From Eonycteris spelaea (lineage: Eukaryota; Chordata; Mammalia; Chiroptera; Pteropodidae), in the NCBI GenBank assembly GCA_003508835.1, contig PUFA01000003.1:18168501-18232500 (forward strand): DNA of 64,000 nucleotides. Reading direction: 5' to 3'. The position numbers and the translations under genes were made by a program. Below the pieces are notes generated by a model. The model had not been told where the DNA came from, searched no databases, and was given only the letters and a program-made list of their open reading frames with translations. This document shows positions 49,231 through 60,930 of this stretch, piece after piece (the stretch's first letter is position 1; each line of letters opens with the position of its first letter).

Positions 49231-49821
49231 AGGTAAGTTTTAGATAAGGAAAATTTCCAAAGCCCACCGCAGTGCTTGGTACCACAGCAGGGGTTAGTTA
49301 GTGAATGAGGGTGAGAAGAGCACTGAAGGTCTGGACTCTGCCTTGGATAGCAATGATTCCATCCTGGGGGCTCCGACTTTTCCCTGAACAAACAAGTGTG
49401 TAGAATGATGTGCTCTGTAGGTCCTTTCTGGCTCTAGTGCTTTAAAATTTGGTGACGAGGTAAATTGGGTTGGTTGGGCTCCAGTCACCCAGTTCTGTCC
49501 TTCCTGTGCTGGGTAAGGGGGAGTGGGTGATTTCAATGTACTGTAATAACGATGAGGGGTGAGGTACTATGTGAGGGGTTGGCACCCACCTCACCACCTC
49601 GGGATGCTGTGGAGGCAGGTCAAAGCCCACAGGCTGGGCACAGGGCAACAGGGAACCAGTGTCCACAAACTGCCCTGGTTCCCATGGCCCCGCACCTGGG
49701 CCCAAATGCTTCCAGGAAGATCGATGTGTTTTCAGACATCAGGGCACATCCCAAGCAGGTCTCCCTCTGTGAAGGAAATAGCTTTCCTCTGAGCCTCTAC
49801 AGGTCCTCTGCCCCTCTAAGG

Positions 49822-50018
49822 CAGCGGTCCCCAACCTTTTTGGCACCAGGGACTGGTGCTCCTATGAGAATCTAATTGCTAATCTGAGTGGAGCTGAGGC
49901 AGTGATGCTAGTGCTGGGGAGTGGTCGCAAACACAGATGAAGCTTTGCTCAGTTGCCTGCTTCTGACCTCCTGCTGTGTGACCTGGTTCCTAACAGGCCA
50001 TGGATTTGGGGACCCCTG
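49822..50018 (+). mobile_element. Non-autonomous hAT transposon, copy 2
   Basis: 197 bp, beginning CAGCGGTCCCC and ending GGGGACCCCTG. The flanking duplications are CTCTAAGG (49,814-49,821) and CTCTAGGG (50,019-50,026), 7 of 8 matching. It has the same family and orientation as the copy at 32,820, with a different set of small internal deletions. Confidence 0.9.
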
Positions 50019-50229
50019 CTCTAGGGTGCCTCTGACCGGGGGGTAAACTGAGATGGACTAGGAGTGAGGGGCCGCCTCAAGCTGACCTGGCTGGGATACC
50101 TACCTGGGACCTAGAAGATGTAAGGGTCATTCAGAGTGGAATGGTGATAATTAGCCCTTATTTAAAGTCATGCTCCTGCTTTATGATGGAATACTAAATA
50201 TAATGATTTAAGTTAAGATGAAAAAAATG

Positions 50230-51150
50230 AAGCCACTAACGTGTTAGAAAAAATGGTGAATTCTTTTATAAGATTGAGGTGGGAAAAGGATTAAAGACAA
50301 AAACCAAAAAGGGAAAGATTGATAGATATGTGATTAGACAAAAATTTAAAACTTTGATATGTCATAAACTATGACCAAATAAATCTCGAAACGCAAAACA
50401 CCATAGTCAACATTTAAAGGTAATTTACACAAACAAAATAATATTTATGACATGACAAAGAATTAATACTTTAAATATAATGAGTTCATATAAATCAATA
50501 AGAAAATGAACATATCAAAACATATATGAGGAGAGAATATAATTAGTATTCACAAAACATACAAATGGATGACAGACAATGAAAAGTGATTAACATCCCT
50601 AGCAATGAAGGAGAAGGAAATATGAGGTATCATTTTTTCCCATTTAACTTAGCAAAAATTAAAAGAAAAGACAGGTGGTATTCCAAGGATGGAGGTATAA
50701 ATTAGTATAGTCTTTCTGGAAAGCAACTTGAAATTACATATCAAGAGCTTTAAAAAGTTCACACTCTTTCACATTGCAATTCTTTTAGGAGTTTATCCTA
50801 AGGAAGTAATTATGGATATGTGCAAAGGTTTAGTTACAATGATGTTCATCATCTAAAACTTGGATAAACTTCAATGTCCAACATAAGAGTAAATTTGTGA
50901 CTGCTGTGCAGTAATGCAAAGATGTTCATATTAAATGAAAATAAGGAGGGTAAAAATATGGTCTGTATATTATTTCCTCTTCTTGAAAAAAAGGATTTAA
51001 TATACATTAACAGGGCCAAAACTCCAGAATGTTAACATTGTTTATCTCTAGGTGACAATATTATAGATGATTTTCATTTTCTTCCCTTTGTGTTTCTGTA
51101 CATTGTAGGTTTTCTACAAGAAGCATATGTATAAATTTTGAGTCACGAAG
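50230..51150 (+). mobile_element. LINE-1 3' fragment (ORF2 end and 3' UTR)
   Basis: ATCAATAAGAAAATGAACAT (50,495), GAGGTATCATTTTTTCCCAT (50,623), AGTTTATCCTAAGGAAGTAA (50,791) and CAATGATGTTCATCATC (50,837) are in the order of the L1 ORF2 terminus. The degree of decay is high. Confidence 0.75.
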
Positions 51151-53309
51151 ATTGTTAATTGGCAAACAGAAAAAAGAGAACATTTTTATTATGTTCTAAA
51201 GGTTGATGAAAGCACAATTTAATTGGAGATGAAAAAAATCATTAGGCTGATAGCGCTAATGTAAATCACTTAAAACACAACTGTTTTTGGAAAACAAGAG
51301 TATAAAATGAAGAAGCAGAAACAAGCACTGAAGCCCCATCTCCCAGCCAACTCAGGGGCAAGGGCTGGGTTGTGTTAACGTGCAAAGTGTGAAAACCCAA
51401 AAAGTTTTCCAAACAACAACAACAGAAAAGTATCCAGCCTACATTCCTAGGACCAGAAATAAAAACCCACATGGTACATCTGGTTCACCCAGTGTATCCT
51501 ACTCATCAAACAATAGGCTGTGGGGCTCACTTTGTTTACACTGTCTTTGTTTTGTTACTGCTGCTTTTAAATGACTACTGTGACTTTCAACTTATACAGT
51601 GTTTGAGAATTCTGCCATCTCTCCTCTTCCAGAGGTTACTACCAAAAGAGAGAGGAAGGATGGAAACCACTGAAGATAGAATGAATCCAGCAACAACCAC
51701 AGGTGATCCATGGGATAAGTATATTCAAGTGGATGAAATACAGTTTATTTTTAATATGAAGTAACCTTAACAGTAACTTGGAAGAGTGATTCTTTATAAG
51801 AATCTAAAATGATGACATGGTCAAATCTACTATTTAAATTTTTCATGAAAGCCCCAGTCATTAGGCCTTCCCTGTCATAACCAACTGGCCCTTCCACTCA
51901 GTTCCCTCAAGTGCCATGAATTTGTCATTGGACCCACAAATCCAAGGACTCAACTCAAAAGCCCTCACTGATCTCCTTAATACAATAGATTTCAGTGATC
52001 CAACCTCATCCTTCATTGTCAGTTTTAATCTCTTTGAATACAATGCCAAAATTTATATCAATCATCACTGAGAATATGTTAGGTACCCATAATGTGCCAG
52101 GTGCTGTGTGGGTAGAAACAGAAGCACACCCTTTCCTGGACCAGCTTGCAAGGCTGGGGGATGGAGAGGGTAGTATATGTGAAACAAGCTGAGAGGAGTA
52201 GGACTAGACACAAACAAATAGGGCCTAAGCAAAGAGTGCCTACTGCAACAGTAGGAAGCCTTCCTGGGGGTGGCAGAAGGGAAGCTGTGTGCCGACCAAT
52301 GAGGAATACCTTGACGAGAGGAGGTGAACGGGAGACACCCAGCATGCAGAGGCGGAAAGCAAGGGGAGAGAGCAGTCTGCAGGGTAACTGGAGCTGTGCG
52401 GAGGGAGGAGAAGAAACAAGACTGGAGAGGCAGGGTGGGCCAGTTATGGAGGGTTTTGAGAGTCAGACAATAGGCTCAGGAGTACGGAATCACTATAGCT
52501 TCTTGAGTGGAAGACGTGGAGCCAATGTAGAGCTTTTAGGAAGACCGAGGGAAGGGTAGCGGGAGGAAAGGCTGGAGTGGTGGGGAAGGGAGGTGAGGAC
52601 CCAGTGACATGCAGTGACATGGGACAGGGTGGGAGGGGCGGGGTGAGCGCCTTCTTTATGCATAGTCTCATCCGGCAACCTTTCAGCAGGTCCCAGGCTC
52701 AGGGTTAGGCTCTGAGGTTATGCTAGTGGCTTGTGGGAAGAGTGAAACGAAAAAGGAACAAATGTTATCACAAAGGAAGGATGCTACAGGGGAAGGGGAA
52801 AGAAGAGACTGATTCACTAAGGGAGGTAAATGCAACGCAGCAGCACAAATGACTTATGGATTTATAGCTGCAAAACTGATTAGACCAGTCACTAGTGGGG
52901 GAGTTTGGGATGGTTGCATGTTGGGGACAGGAACTCTAATCACTTATTCCTGTCTAATTAAACATGACTGTCATTGCAGGACATTTGACCAGCTGTCCTA
53001 TCGTCATCTCAAGGCGACCTTTACAGGGGTGAAGCTCATCATCCATTCCCTCCAAACACCTATTTCCGCCCAATTCTAGAATACATTTTTCCACCTTTCC
53101 TTAGAACACCCTCCCTACCTCTCTTCTCATGTCTTATCCAATTTGTCAACTGAATGACATGGCCTGGTATCAAACCAAGTTTCACTGCCTGTTCCACTCT
53201 CTGTAACTATAGCCCAATAAATCTCTAGAAGTTCTGGCTTCTAATGTCAGCTGGTTTACTATAAAGTCCCTGCAGGACTGTAAGTATCAAACTTTAAAAT
53301 GGAATATGG

Positions 53310-53485
53310 CAGCAACAACTCACATTACTATGTATCAGTCACTGTGCTAAATACTTTATACATTTCACTCATGTCAATCTCTCAGCAACCCTTTGAGGTA
53401 GGTAGTAGCATTGTTCTACTGTTGAAAAAGAGCTTAGGTAACTTGCCTAAGGTGACTCAGTCAGGGAGTCAGTGACCAAATCGGG
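53310..53485 (-). repeat. MIR SINE, antisense
   Basis: CACTGTGCTAAATACTTTAT (53,340), CAACCCTTTGAGGTAGGTAG (53,387) and GTAACTTGCCTAAGGTGACT (53,438) are the reverse-orientation MIR core. Confidence 0.85.
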
Positions 53486-53939
53486 AGCCCTCGCTACTAA
53501 GCTCCTTGTGCTTCTCTGCCTCTGCCCTAACAGCAAATGCCTGCCTAGCCCTCCTGTTTAAGCTTCTGTCCTCCTCTCTTATTTCCCCATTGGGGTCTTG
53601 GAGAATATTTATGAAGAGCAGCTCTGGAAGCCTCCATCCCAGCAAGTGGAGGGACACTCTTGTTTTTCTTCCTTCTCTCAATCTCTGTCCCATTCTGCTT
53701 CCCACATACTCCCTTCTTGAGACTTGCTTTCTCCTCCTTCCTTCTCCTCTTCCTCCTTCCTCTGATCTTTATCCTTACCTTTATTCATTCCTGTGGTGCC
53801 CATTAACCCTCAGAACCACAACAAGAAACCCATGAGAAATTCAGAAATTTGGACCTGTTTTAGAAATGCTTTCCTAGAGCTCAATGCTAAGAATTTCCCC
53901 CTCCTCCTCCTGCTTCGTTATCCCCATCATCATAGCTAG

Positions 53940-54110
53940 CGATATGCATGGCCTTTCATGTGGAGCCTCTTATTTAGTCCTTTCATCCTCCCATGAGTTA
54001 GAAATTATCTGGCCCATTTTACAGTTTCCAAGGTTCCACAACCAGGAAGTAGCAGATCCCAAAGTGATCTCAGGTCTGGCTGATTTTTAAGCCTAGGTTT
54101 TTAACTGTCA
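53940..54110 (-). repeat. MIR SINE, antisense
   Basis: GGCCCATTTTACAGTTTCCA (54,011) followed by AACCAGGAAGTAGCAGATCC (54,040) matches the reverse MIR core. Confidence 0.65.
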
Positions 54111-54479
54111 CGTGCGATTGCTTAGCCTAGTTCCCCAGTGCTTTAAGCAAATTGGATTTTAGGTGTCACGCCTGTGCGTATCTGTCCACCTCCTAGGAAA
54201 AAGCTCTGCAAAACTCCAGCTGTGATTCCTCGATGCTTCCTTTTCATGTGGCTTTACAAAGTTCTGTTTTCCCCGTTCCATCTAAATCTGTCTGCCAGCC
54301 TCACAGCCTCTCACATTTAGTTAACCAACACGTAATGGGCGTCTGCTGTTTTCATTGGTGTGAAATTAACTGCCTCTTTGTGGTGTGTTTAAACCACGCA
54401 TTATTCAAACTCGTGCACACACACACCACTTCCTTGGTCAGTGGAACACTGCAGATAAAAAAGAGGAAAATTTTTTTGT

Positions 54480-54990
54480 TGTTTAATTGAGGTGTTTCAT
54501 ATATGTGGTAATCAGAGAGGATTCATCTGAATTCAATTCAAAAGGCCGAATGACAGGTCTGAATCAAAACTGGCCAGATGTACTATAACATTTTAACATA
54601 AAAAAAGAAAAAGAAAAAGAAACACGTACATGTATAGTAGAACAGTTAATAAGGAAAATTGATAAATGATGAAAAATTAATTTGTTCAAATGATTAATTA
54701 GCTTTTATTAATGGGATAAATTATGGTTACGCTGGCTTCATAAAAGGGAGGAGGGCACTTTAGGGATGCAATAGGCTTTGACCTGCTCTGCTGAATCTAA
54801 AAGCAGAGATTTGTAAACTCACCAATTAGATAAACATTAGCTTACAGGGGAAACTAATCATTCAATGCTTGCTCATCGCTGCAAGGAACAGCACATTCTG
54901 TCTTAAGGGACATTTTTAGAAATTACAGACCCTGAATCCTTTGTAAGTATCTGCTTTTTTTCAGGTTTCGAAGATATTTCAAATGCATTT
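54480..54990. promoter_or_regulatory. Candidate intronic enhancer block
   Basis: An AT-rich, non-repeat stretch with clustered homeodomain-type cores: AATTAATTTG (54,677), ATTAATTAGC (54,693), CAATTAGAT (54,823) and CTAATCA (54,854). It lies in an intron of a developmental regulator. There is no direct evidence of conservation or activity; this is a guess from motif clustering and absence of repeats. Confidence 0.25.
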
Positions 54991-56336
54991 CGCTTTTTTC
55001 CCCCAAACTCCAAATGTCATGATGTTCCTAATATACTATCAAAAACTACTGGCCATTCTCCTCCCTTCAGTCTTATTCCAAGCCTCAGCAAGCATTCTCC
55101 AAATTCAAAATACTGAAGCACCTTGAGTTCCAAACCTCCTTTGTGGGTATACTAAGAGATCACAGATTTGGCAGGCCCTGTTGCTCCTTGCGATCGGACC
55201 TCTCTTCTGTTATGCATCCTGTTTGTTTTTACTGTGCAAAGGGTTCTGGTGGAACTCAGTATGACCTGTTACCAGGAACTTTGTACTGTTCAAAAACACT
55301 ACCCGAGAGGGTACATCTTTCAATTGTGCTGACGATTACATTGGAGAAGCCCTGGTGAACACAGACCTTCATGCTCATATTATTAAAATTGTCATGATTA
55401 CTGAAAAATCTTCTTTCAGATGCTGGTCTATGACTTTAGCACAGAAATTGCCAACATGCATTCTGTGATACCTGGATTAATAAACAAGGAGCATGCTGAC
55501 ATTCCAAAAGGTGTCCCAGAAAAAAATTCATATTGAATTTACATAATTAAAAATATAAGTTTCATACTATTTTCTTTCTCACATTCCCTTCTCTGGAGAG
55601 AGGAATACGACCAAATAAAACTACAAAAATCTTGAAAAAACACTATTGTGATGTGGTTGTCTGACCCAAACCCAGTCTGGTGAATTAGAAATCTGGCCAC
55701 ATACTTAAGGTCTTTCTGTAATTCCAGAATTCTGGGAGTAGAACCAATAGTTTTTACAGTACAATATCTCCTACCGCCAATGTTGGAATGGGATTTTGAC
55801 ATTAAATATTAATGGGGAATCTAAGACTACTAAATTATACCAATTTCAATTAAAATATGTGTACTTCGAATTGTTAAATTTTAAATCTTCACATTTACAC
55901 ATATCTCAAGCACCAAGGAGCTCTCCAGCTAGCACTATCTGAGGATAAAAATTAATTGTTCTTTTGTTTTTCCTACCTTAGAGAATAAAAATACCGGAGT
56001 AATTATTTTTTAAAAAATACATAATCTAAATATATCTGAATATTTAAATACATCTACATATTTAATGGTATATTTGCATTCATATTTTAAATATATACAA
56101 TATATACAGATACACATATACCAAATACAGTAAATACCAAAGGTTTTGTAAGAAATTTCATCTGTGAGCTGATTCAAAGCATAAATAACAGACTGAAAAT
56201 TCCAAATATTTAGATAGACCACGGGAAAACCAAATGGTGCTCTACAGAGTCACTTAATACTTCCAAGCACTGTTAAGCCTAATAATAGCAATGCCATCAA
56301 ATATCATAATGCAATGAAATAAAAGTGATTTCTTAC

Positions 56337-56435
56337 TGAATACTGGGAAAGATGTATTTCCTTTTAACACTTGGAATTCTTGTTCTAGTCGTCTCCGTAA
56401 ATCTATTTGTTCAAATAAAACCTTCTGAAGTTCTT
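56337..56435 (-). CDS. SKOR2: SKOR2 coiled-coil exon (ELQKVLFEQIDLRRRLEQEF...)
   Basis: 99 bases after the acceptor TTTTTTCTTTATTAG. The exon completes a glutamate codon, then reads ELQKVLFEQIDLRRRLE, then QEFQVLKGNTSFPVF. It ends with one base before the donor GTAAGA. This peptide is the signature of the SKOR1/SKOR2 C-terminal coiled coil. The exon is phase 1 at both ends and contains no stop. The first half is a leucine/hydrophobic heptad helix, and the last eight residues break it. Confidence 0.94.
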
Positions 56436-56817
56436 CTAATAAAGAAAAAAATGAAGAGTCATTTTTACTAATCTTTACAAATAACTCTCCAGAGAACTGT
56501 TATATATGGCAATTTATTATTATAAGACAAAATATTTTACCAGTTTAAAAAGTGTTGCATAGACATAGGATAGATTTTGTGCAGAAATCCATGAATATAA
56601 ATCAATGTAATATATTATTTTAAAGTATTATATTACAGTGTCATGTATTGATTGATATGTATGCATTAATCTCAATTATATCCACCCAATGGTCCATATA
56701 TTATTCATATGTTGCTTGTCAAGCTTAAAATATGGAGTAGAACAAAAATATCCTCCTATTATCTCTATAGTCCTTTAAAGCTAAGAGAAGTTCTACAGAA
56801 TTAAAACTTCGCTTTAC
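56436..56817 (-). other. SKOR2 short intron
   Basis: A 382-base AT-rich intron with a GTAAAG donor and TTATTAG acceptor. No feature is seen inside. Confidence 0.85.
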
Positions 56818-56883
56818 CTTTCCCCATATTTTCTACATCCTTTTTGAGTGAATGAGGTGAATTCGTTTCTTGTGTGTGTTCAC
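56818..56883 (-). CDS. SKOR2: SKOR2 exon (EHTQETNSPHSLKKDVENMGK)
   Basis: 66 bases, phase 1 at both ends. The acceptor is an uninterrupted pyrimidine run ending TTTTTTAAG, and the donor is GTAAAG. The exon encodes EHTQETNSPHS and then LKKDVENMGK, leading into the coiled-coil exon. It is a polar linker rich in Glu, Lys and Ser. The assignment is by in-frame continuity with the clear SKOR exon 382 bases downstream. Confidence 0.85.
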
Positions 56884-57701
56884 CTTAAAAAAAAAGGGGG
56901 GGGGAAATATTAGTTTTCTGTAGGCTATTCTCTGAAAATTTTTTCTCTTCATTTTCTTTATATCTACAGTAGTGCTTATTATTTAATATAACTTGAAAGT
57001 GAAAGTCCTTAAAACCAAATGTCCTCATTTGCTTGTGTACAATTCCCCTGAAGCATGGCGGGGAGCTAGAGAAAATGAGGGCACAGTGTACATACGCAGC
57101 CTGTGGTGGCAGCTCTGAGAAGGAGATTCCTGCTGATAGCCCCCACTTCCAGCCGCCACCATCATCCGCCCTTTACAATGAAGGTAATTGCTACAATGGG
57201 CAAGAGAAGAGGTTGAATGGTCAACATTTCTGGAAGAAATCCAATCAAAGTCCCTCTCCTTCCAGAAGTGAAGAAGCCTGCTGTCAGTTGGGAGGCCCTC
57301 AGGACTAAGGCAGCAGACACCTCCTGCCATCTTGGATCAAAATTTGGGGCAGTGAAAAAAAAGGGGGAGGAGGCTTTCGCTGTCCTTGGGAGAGACTTTA
57401 TAAGCAATTTCCTAATAACTGGTAGTATTTTTTTTTAATCAACCTAAAACAGAGATGTGAAATAGTTATCTTATGTTACTTTGCAATATTCACATGCTTG
57501 CTGATAGCTTCTTAACTATTTGGCTTTAACCAATAAAAACTACATTGCGGCTAAAAGTTAAGATTGTTTTTCTTACCTATTTTACTTATGTGCTAACTAG
57601 AGTGATGGCAATGTAAGAAAGTGTATTTATCTGCACTCATAAATTGAGTCTACATAATCCAGAAAACAAATAAAACAAAGAACTCCAATCATTCAACTTA
57701 C
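56884..57701 (-). other. SKOR2 intron
   Basis: An 818-base intron. A GC-richer patch at 57,040-57,340 has overlapping open frames on both strands with no recognised domain. No repeat was identified. Confidence 0.7.
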
Positions 57702-57740
57702 CAGATTTTTTTTTTTTGCTTTCAAATTCCAACTTGCTAT
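57702..57740 (-). CDS. SKOR2: Probable SKOR2 mini-exon with Lys4 tract
   Basis: 39 bases between the acceptor GATAGTTGCAG and the donor GTAAGT, both on the minus strand. Phase 1 at both ends fits the next exon exactly: the last codon is split so that G plus GT gives glycine. After a split first codon the reading is SKLEFESKKKKS. Four lysines come from twelve consecutive A. The polypyrimidine tract upstream is poor, and I do not firmly recall this peptide, so the call rests on splice signals and phase. If it is not an exon, the next upstream exon lies further right. Confidence 0.6.
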
Positions 57741-57879
57741 CTGCAACTATCCACATAAAGTAATAAGCTTTCCATTTTCATCTAAAGAGGTGTGGTAGTA
57801 CAGACAAAAGTGCTCCGAGGTTTCATAAATCCCCCCACGCTCCCTCCCTCCCCGGTTACCTTCCTCCTATGTGTCCCTG

Positions 57880-58020
57880 GCGCTGTTTGCTTACTTGCTT
57901 CTGCACCTGCTAGGTGGTATGCTACTTGGAAGGTAGGTAGGGGCTCTGTCTTTACTGCATGGCCAGTGCCTAACAGAGTGCTGCACACATAGTAGGTATT
58001 CAATACAGCGATTTCATTTG
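57880..58020 (+). mobile_element. LINE-2 3' end
   Basis: GGGGCTCTGTCTTTACTGCA (57,940) followed by CACATAGTAGGTATTCAATA (57,986) is the usual L2 terminus. Confidence 0.6.
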
Positions 58021-60379
58021 TCACTGAAAAAAACCCTAGAAAGTTGCATATCCTAAATTATAGTACAGGCCAGAATGCATCACTTCAATTTTCTCCTCAG
58101 TATTTGTTCATTTCCCTTTCTCAGCAAGAAATGGAATGTAATGGCCCTGGGCACTTGTAGGAATACTGGGAGATTTCACTGTCCAGGTAAAAATTCCTGC
58201 AAAGAAAGAGACAGAATTTCTCCCCAAAGCAGCAGCCTACAATATCAAGGACAAACAGGAAAATCCTTAATATGATATCATATGGCAATTCTGCATTTCA
58301 CCTGATGACTGTTGAGAGTATATGTGCAGGTATGCATGTATACATATATGTGTATATAAATACACACATGTAAATATACTATGCAAATATTCTTGCATAT
58401 GTGCATAGTTATAGGAAGGAGCTTCCCTGCCCCTCATCATTAGGACAATAATATCTTCGACATCCATGAATTCCTTAATGTCAGGCATTTTCTCTACTAT
58501 TTAGATCATATTTGTACAACCTCTTTCCCCACTCTCATCTTGGACATGTCCTCTCTCTATAGCCTTTCAAACATTAATACCTTGGCTTTCTTCTCCACAT
58601 GATAAAATAATGAGGAGATATCTGTGAAGCACTCTAAATATAGACCTTAATGTAATTCCTATAAAATACTACTACCTTAAAGAACAGCAACATGAAGGTT
58701 GATTACAAATCATAAATATGTAAACCAAGAAAAGTGGTATTTTGAAATGAAGGTGCATATTTTGTGCAGTTTTGCCTATGTTTGCTATAGTCTCTCACTT
58801 AAGTGAGACCAGTTAAGTGTGTAGACCTTTCATACCCACATGTAGTATTAAGTCTAAAAAAAAGAAACAAGCATGCACGTACCTCTCTATCCATTTACAG
58901 GGCATGAGTTTTATCATTCTACAATTTTCCCGACCACTCAAAACGTGATTTAAATGAGATATATTGTTTTTGAATAGGCAGCTCTAGAAAACATATGCTT
59001 ATTGCATTATAGAACAGATTCTTTTTGATTCATTAGTGTATTTCATGAACTGTTTATCTTATATTACATTTCAATTAGATAATTAAATTTAAAAATGAAA
59101 ATATGATATGTTAAAATGCATTCCTTTCTCACTTCACAATTAGGAGCTTTCCATAGGTATGAAACCATTAAACAAATGGCTAGCAAATGGAAACCGTATT
59201 AACCCCAGACAAATCTACTGATGATATTAATAATAAGCTTTTCTTTTCATCAGCATTGCAGGAGTTTTATTAATATTTTACATCAGTGCTATTTCAAAGA
59301 GATATTTGCTGTAATTTCTGGGTAACATCTGCCAATTTTGAGCTTAGATTCAAATGTTTCATTTACAAAGGGCTTTTAAAAATGGGTAAATGTTAGGTAA
59401 ATAAGGAGCACAGACGCTTCAGCTGCCTTTTGTATATCTGGACTGTTGCCTTTTGTATATTACTAATCTGTAAAAACCAGATTGTTAATGGTGGTTAAAA
59501 ATGACCTCTGGGAGCCTGAATATGTTTGTTCACTATTACTGCTAATGTTTTCCATCTGGTTAAAAAAAAAAAGGCAGTCTAATACTAGATTAAATAAATG
59601 AGATTTAGTTGACAATGAGCTTCTAAATTTTATAAAGATTCCATCAGGTTAAATGCATTTTATTGTTCCAAAATTAATGAATGGGTTTGGAGACACCCCA
59701 AATGCTTACTTTCCTTCACATTACATTCCCTTTAAAAAATTACAAAAGGCAGCGGGGTGGGGGACATAGAGAACTTAATTGTGTAGAGATACAGGAGAGA
59801 AAATTATAACATGCCATGAACATCTTTCTTGGAGGTCTGGTCTAAAATATATCTTGTGAGACAGTCAGGTGGCTTAAATTTGGAGAGTTATGGATAATTA
59901 GGGTATAAAGTGCATCCTATGGATTGTTGTGACCAGAAGATGCTACTCAGAGATGTGTATACACCAGCACTCCACAAGTGCACGTTTGCGAGGCTAGTTC
60001 CTTGCCTGCATCTTGCCAGTGAGTCCTGCTCACCCTGGAGGATAGAAGCAGCTTCATGTCACATCAGGGAAACTACACCTTGCTGAGTGCAGTAAAGTCC
60101 AAAGAGCTTGCGCCACATGGTTCCTGCTTCCCTAGTCTCTCCAGGGTCCTCTAGCACCAGGTGGTCGCATATTCCAGGTGAACACTTTACCCCTCCTTTG
60201 GCTCTGCCCTCACACAGCCATCAGAAACGAAATTACAAGAGGGATGGATGTAATGTCATGTTTAAGCAGACATGAGCAGTAAATAGGAGATGAAGAGAAG
60301 ACTGCAGCATTCAAAGGAAAAAGAACCAAGAAAAAGCCAATAGATTTATTCACTACTTTCACAGCACAAGGGCAAAATT

Positions 60380-60930
60380 TTCTCCTAAATACTATGTCAC
60401 ATCTCTCTCTGTTTAAGAATCTGCAAAGGCTCCCATGGTCTACACTGAAGAAACCACTCTAAATTCCTCCCTTGGAGCCTCCAGGTCCCCCATGATCTTG
60501 TCCCATTGGCTGAGCTGAGCTATCTTTCTGTACCACCAAACACAACCCTTTACTCTAGTTGGGCTTACTTCTCACATCTGCTGGCTCTGCCTGTTGTTTC
60601 TCTTGCCTAAGGTGCCCACTCCTCTCCTCTCCCTGTCCATCCAAAATCAGCATGCCACCCAAATCCCTATCCTCCTGGAAAGCCTTTCCCAACTTCTACA
60701 AATGCTGCAGATCCATTCCTTCCTGGGCTGAAGCACTCGGTGCTGTTTGTCTTTACTCTGCCACTATGTACCCGATATTCTGGTGTTTTACAACAGATGC
60801 AAGTCTAGTCTTCCCGAGCTAGAAAATCTGCTTTCTGAGGGCAGACAGATCCTGCCCCACAGATCTTATCACTGTCGGACAGGTAACCTTTATCAACTGT
60901 TGTTGACAATACTTGATGGAAAACATCCGG
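60380..60930 (+). mobile_element. LINE-2 fragment
   Basis: CTGCAAAGGCTCCCATGGTC (60,421), CCCATGATCTTGTCCCATTG (60,488), TCCTGGAAAGCCTTTCCCAA (60,672) and CTGCTTTCTGAGGGCAGACA (60,828) are in L2 ORF2-to-3' UTR order, sense strand. Confidence 0.75.

Larger units (their letters stand above)
47028..56336 (-). other. SKOR2 intron
   Basis: About 9.3 kb. It holds L2, L1, MIR and hAT remnants and one non-repeat AT-rich block near 54.5-55.0 kb that could be regulatory. Sequence around 52.1-52.7 kb is GC-richer and purine-rich; open frames there are not recognisable. Confidence 0.75.
33570..57740 (-). other. SKOR2: SKOR2, 3' portion of the transcription unit
   Basis: Small minus-strand exons at 57,702-57,740, 56,818-56,883, 56,337-56,435, 46,960-47,027 and 39,208-39,273 join in one frame. 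They encode the C-terminal coiled-coil tail of a SKI/SNO-family corepressor. SKOR2 (CORL2, FUSSEL18) is a nuclear protein of Purkinje cells and other neurons that represses TGF-beta/BMP targets through SMADs and histone deacetylases. The tail is shared with SKOR1; position next to IER3IP1 identifies SKOR2. The N-terminal SKI/SNO-DAC homology and SMAD4-binding SAND-like domains belong to a large GC-rich exon that is absent from the window and should lie to the right. A candidate additional 3' exon lies at 33,570-34,301. Confidence 0.88.

Noticed and set aside
48822..49247. 141-codon open frame, plus strand
   Set aside because: It overlaps a probable L2 remnant at its end, has low-complexity composition and no recognised domain. 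It lies inside a SKOR2 intron without splice context.
58876..58914. Candidate extra SKOR2 exon ending AGAGAG then GTACGT on the minus strand
   Set aside because: The only stop-free frame leaves two bases, but the next exon needs one; the acceptor also lacks a pyrimidine tract.
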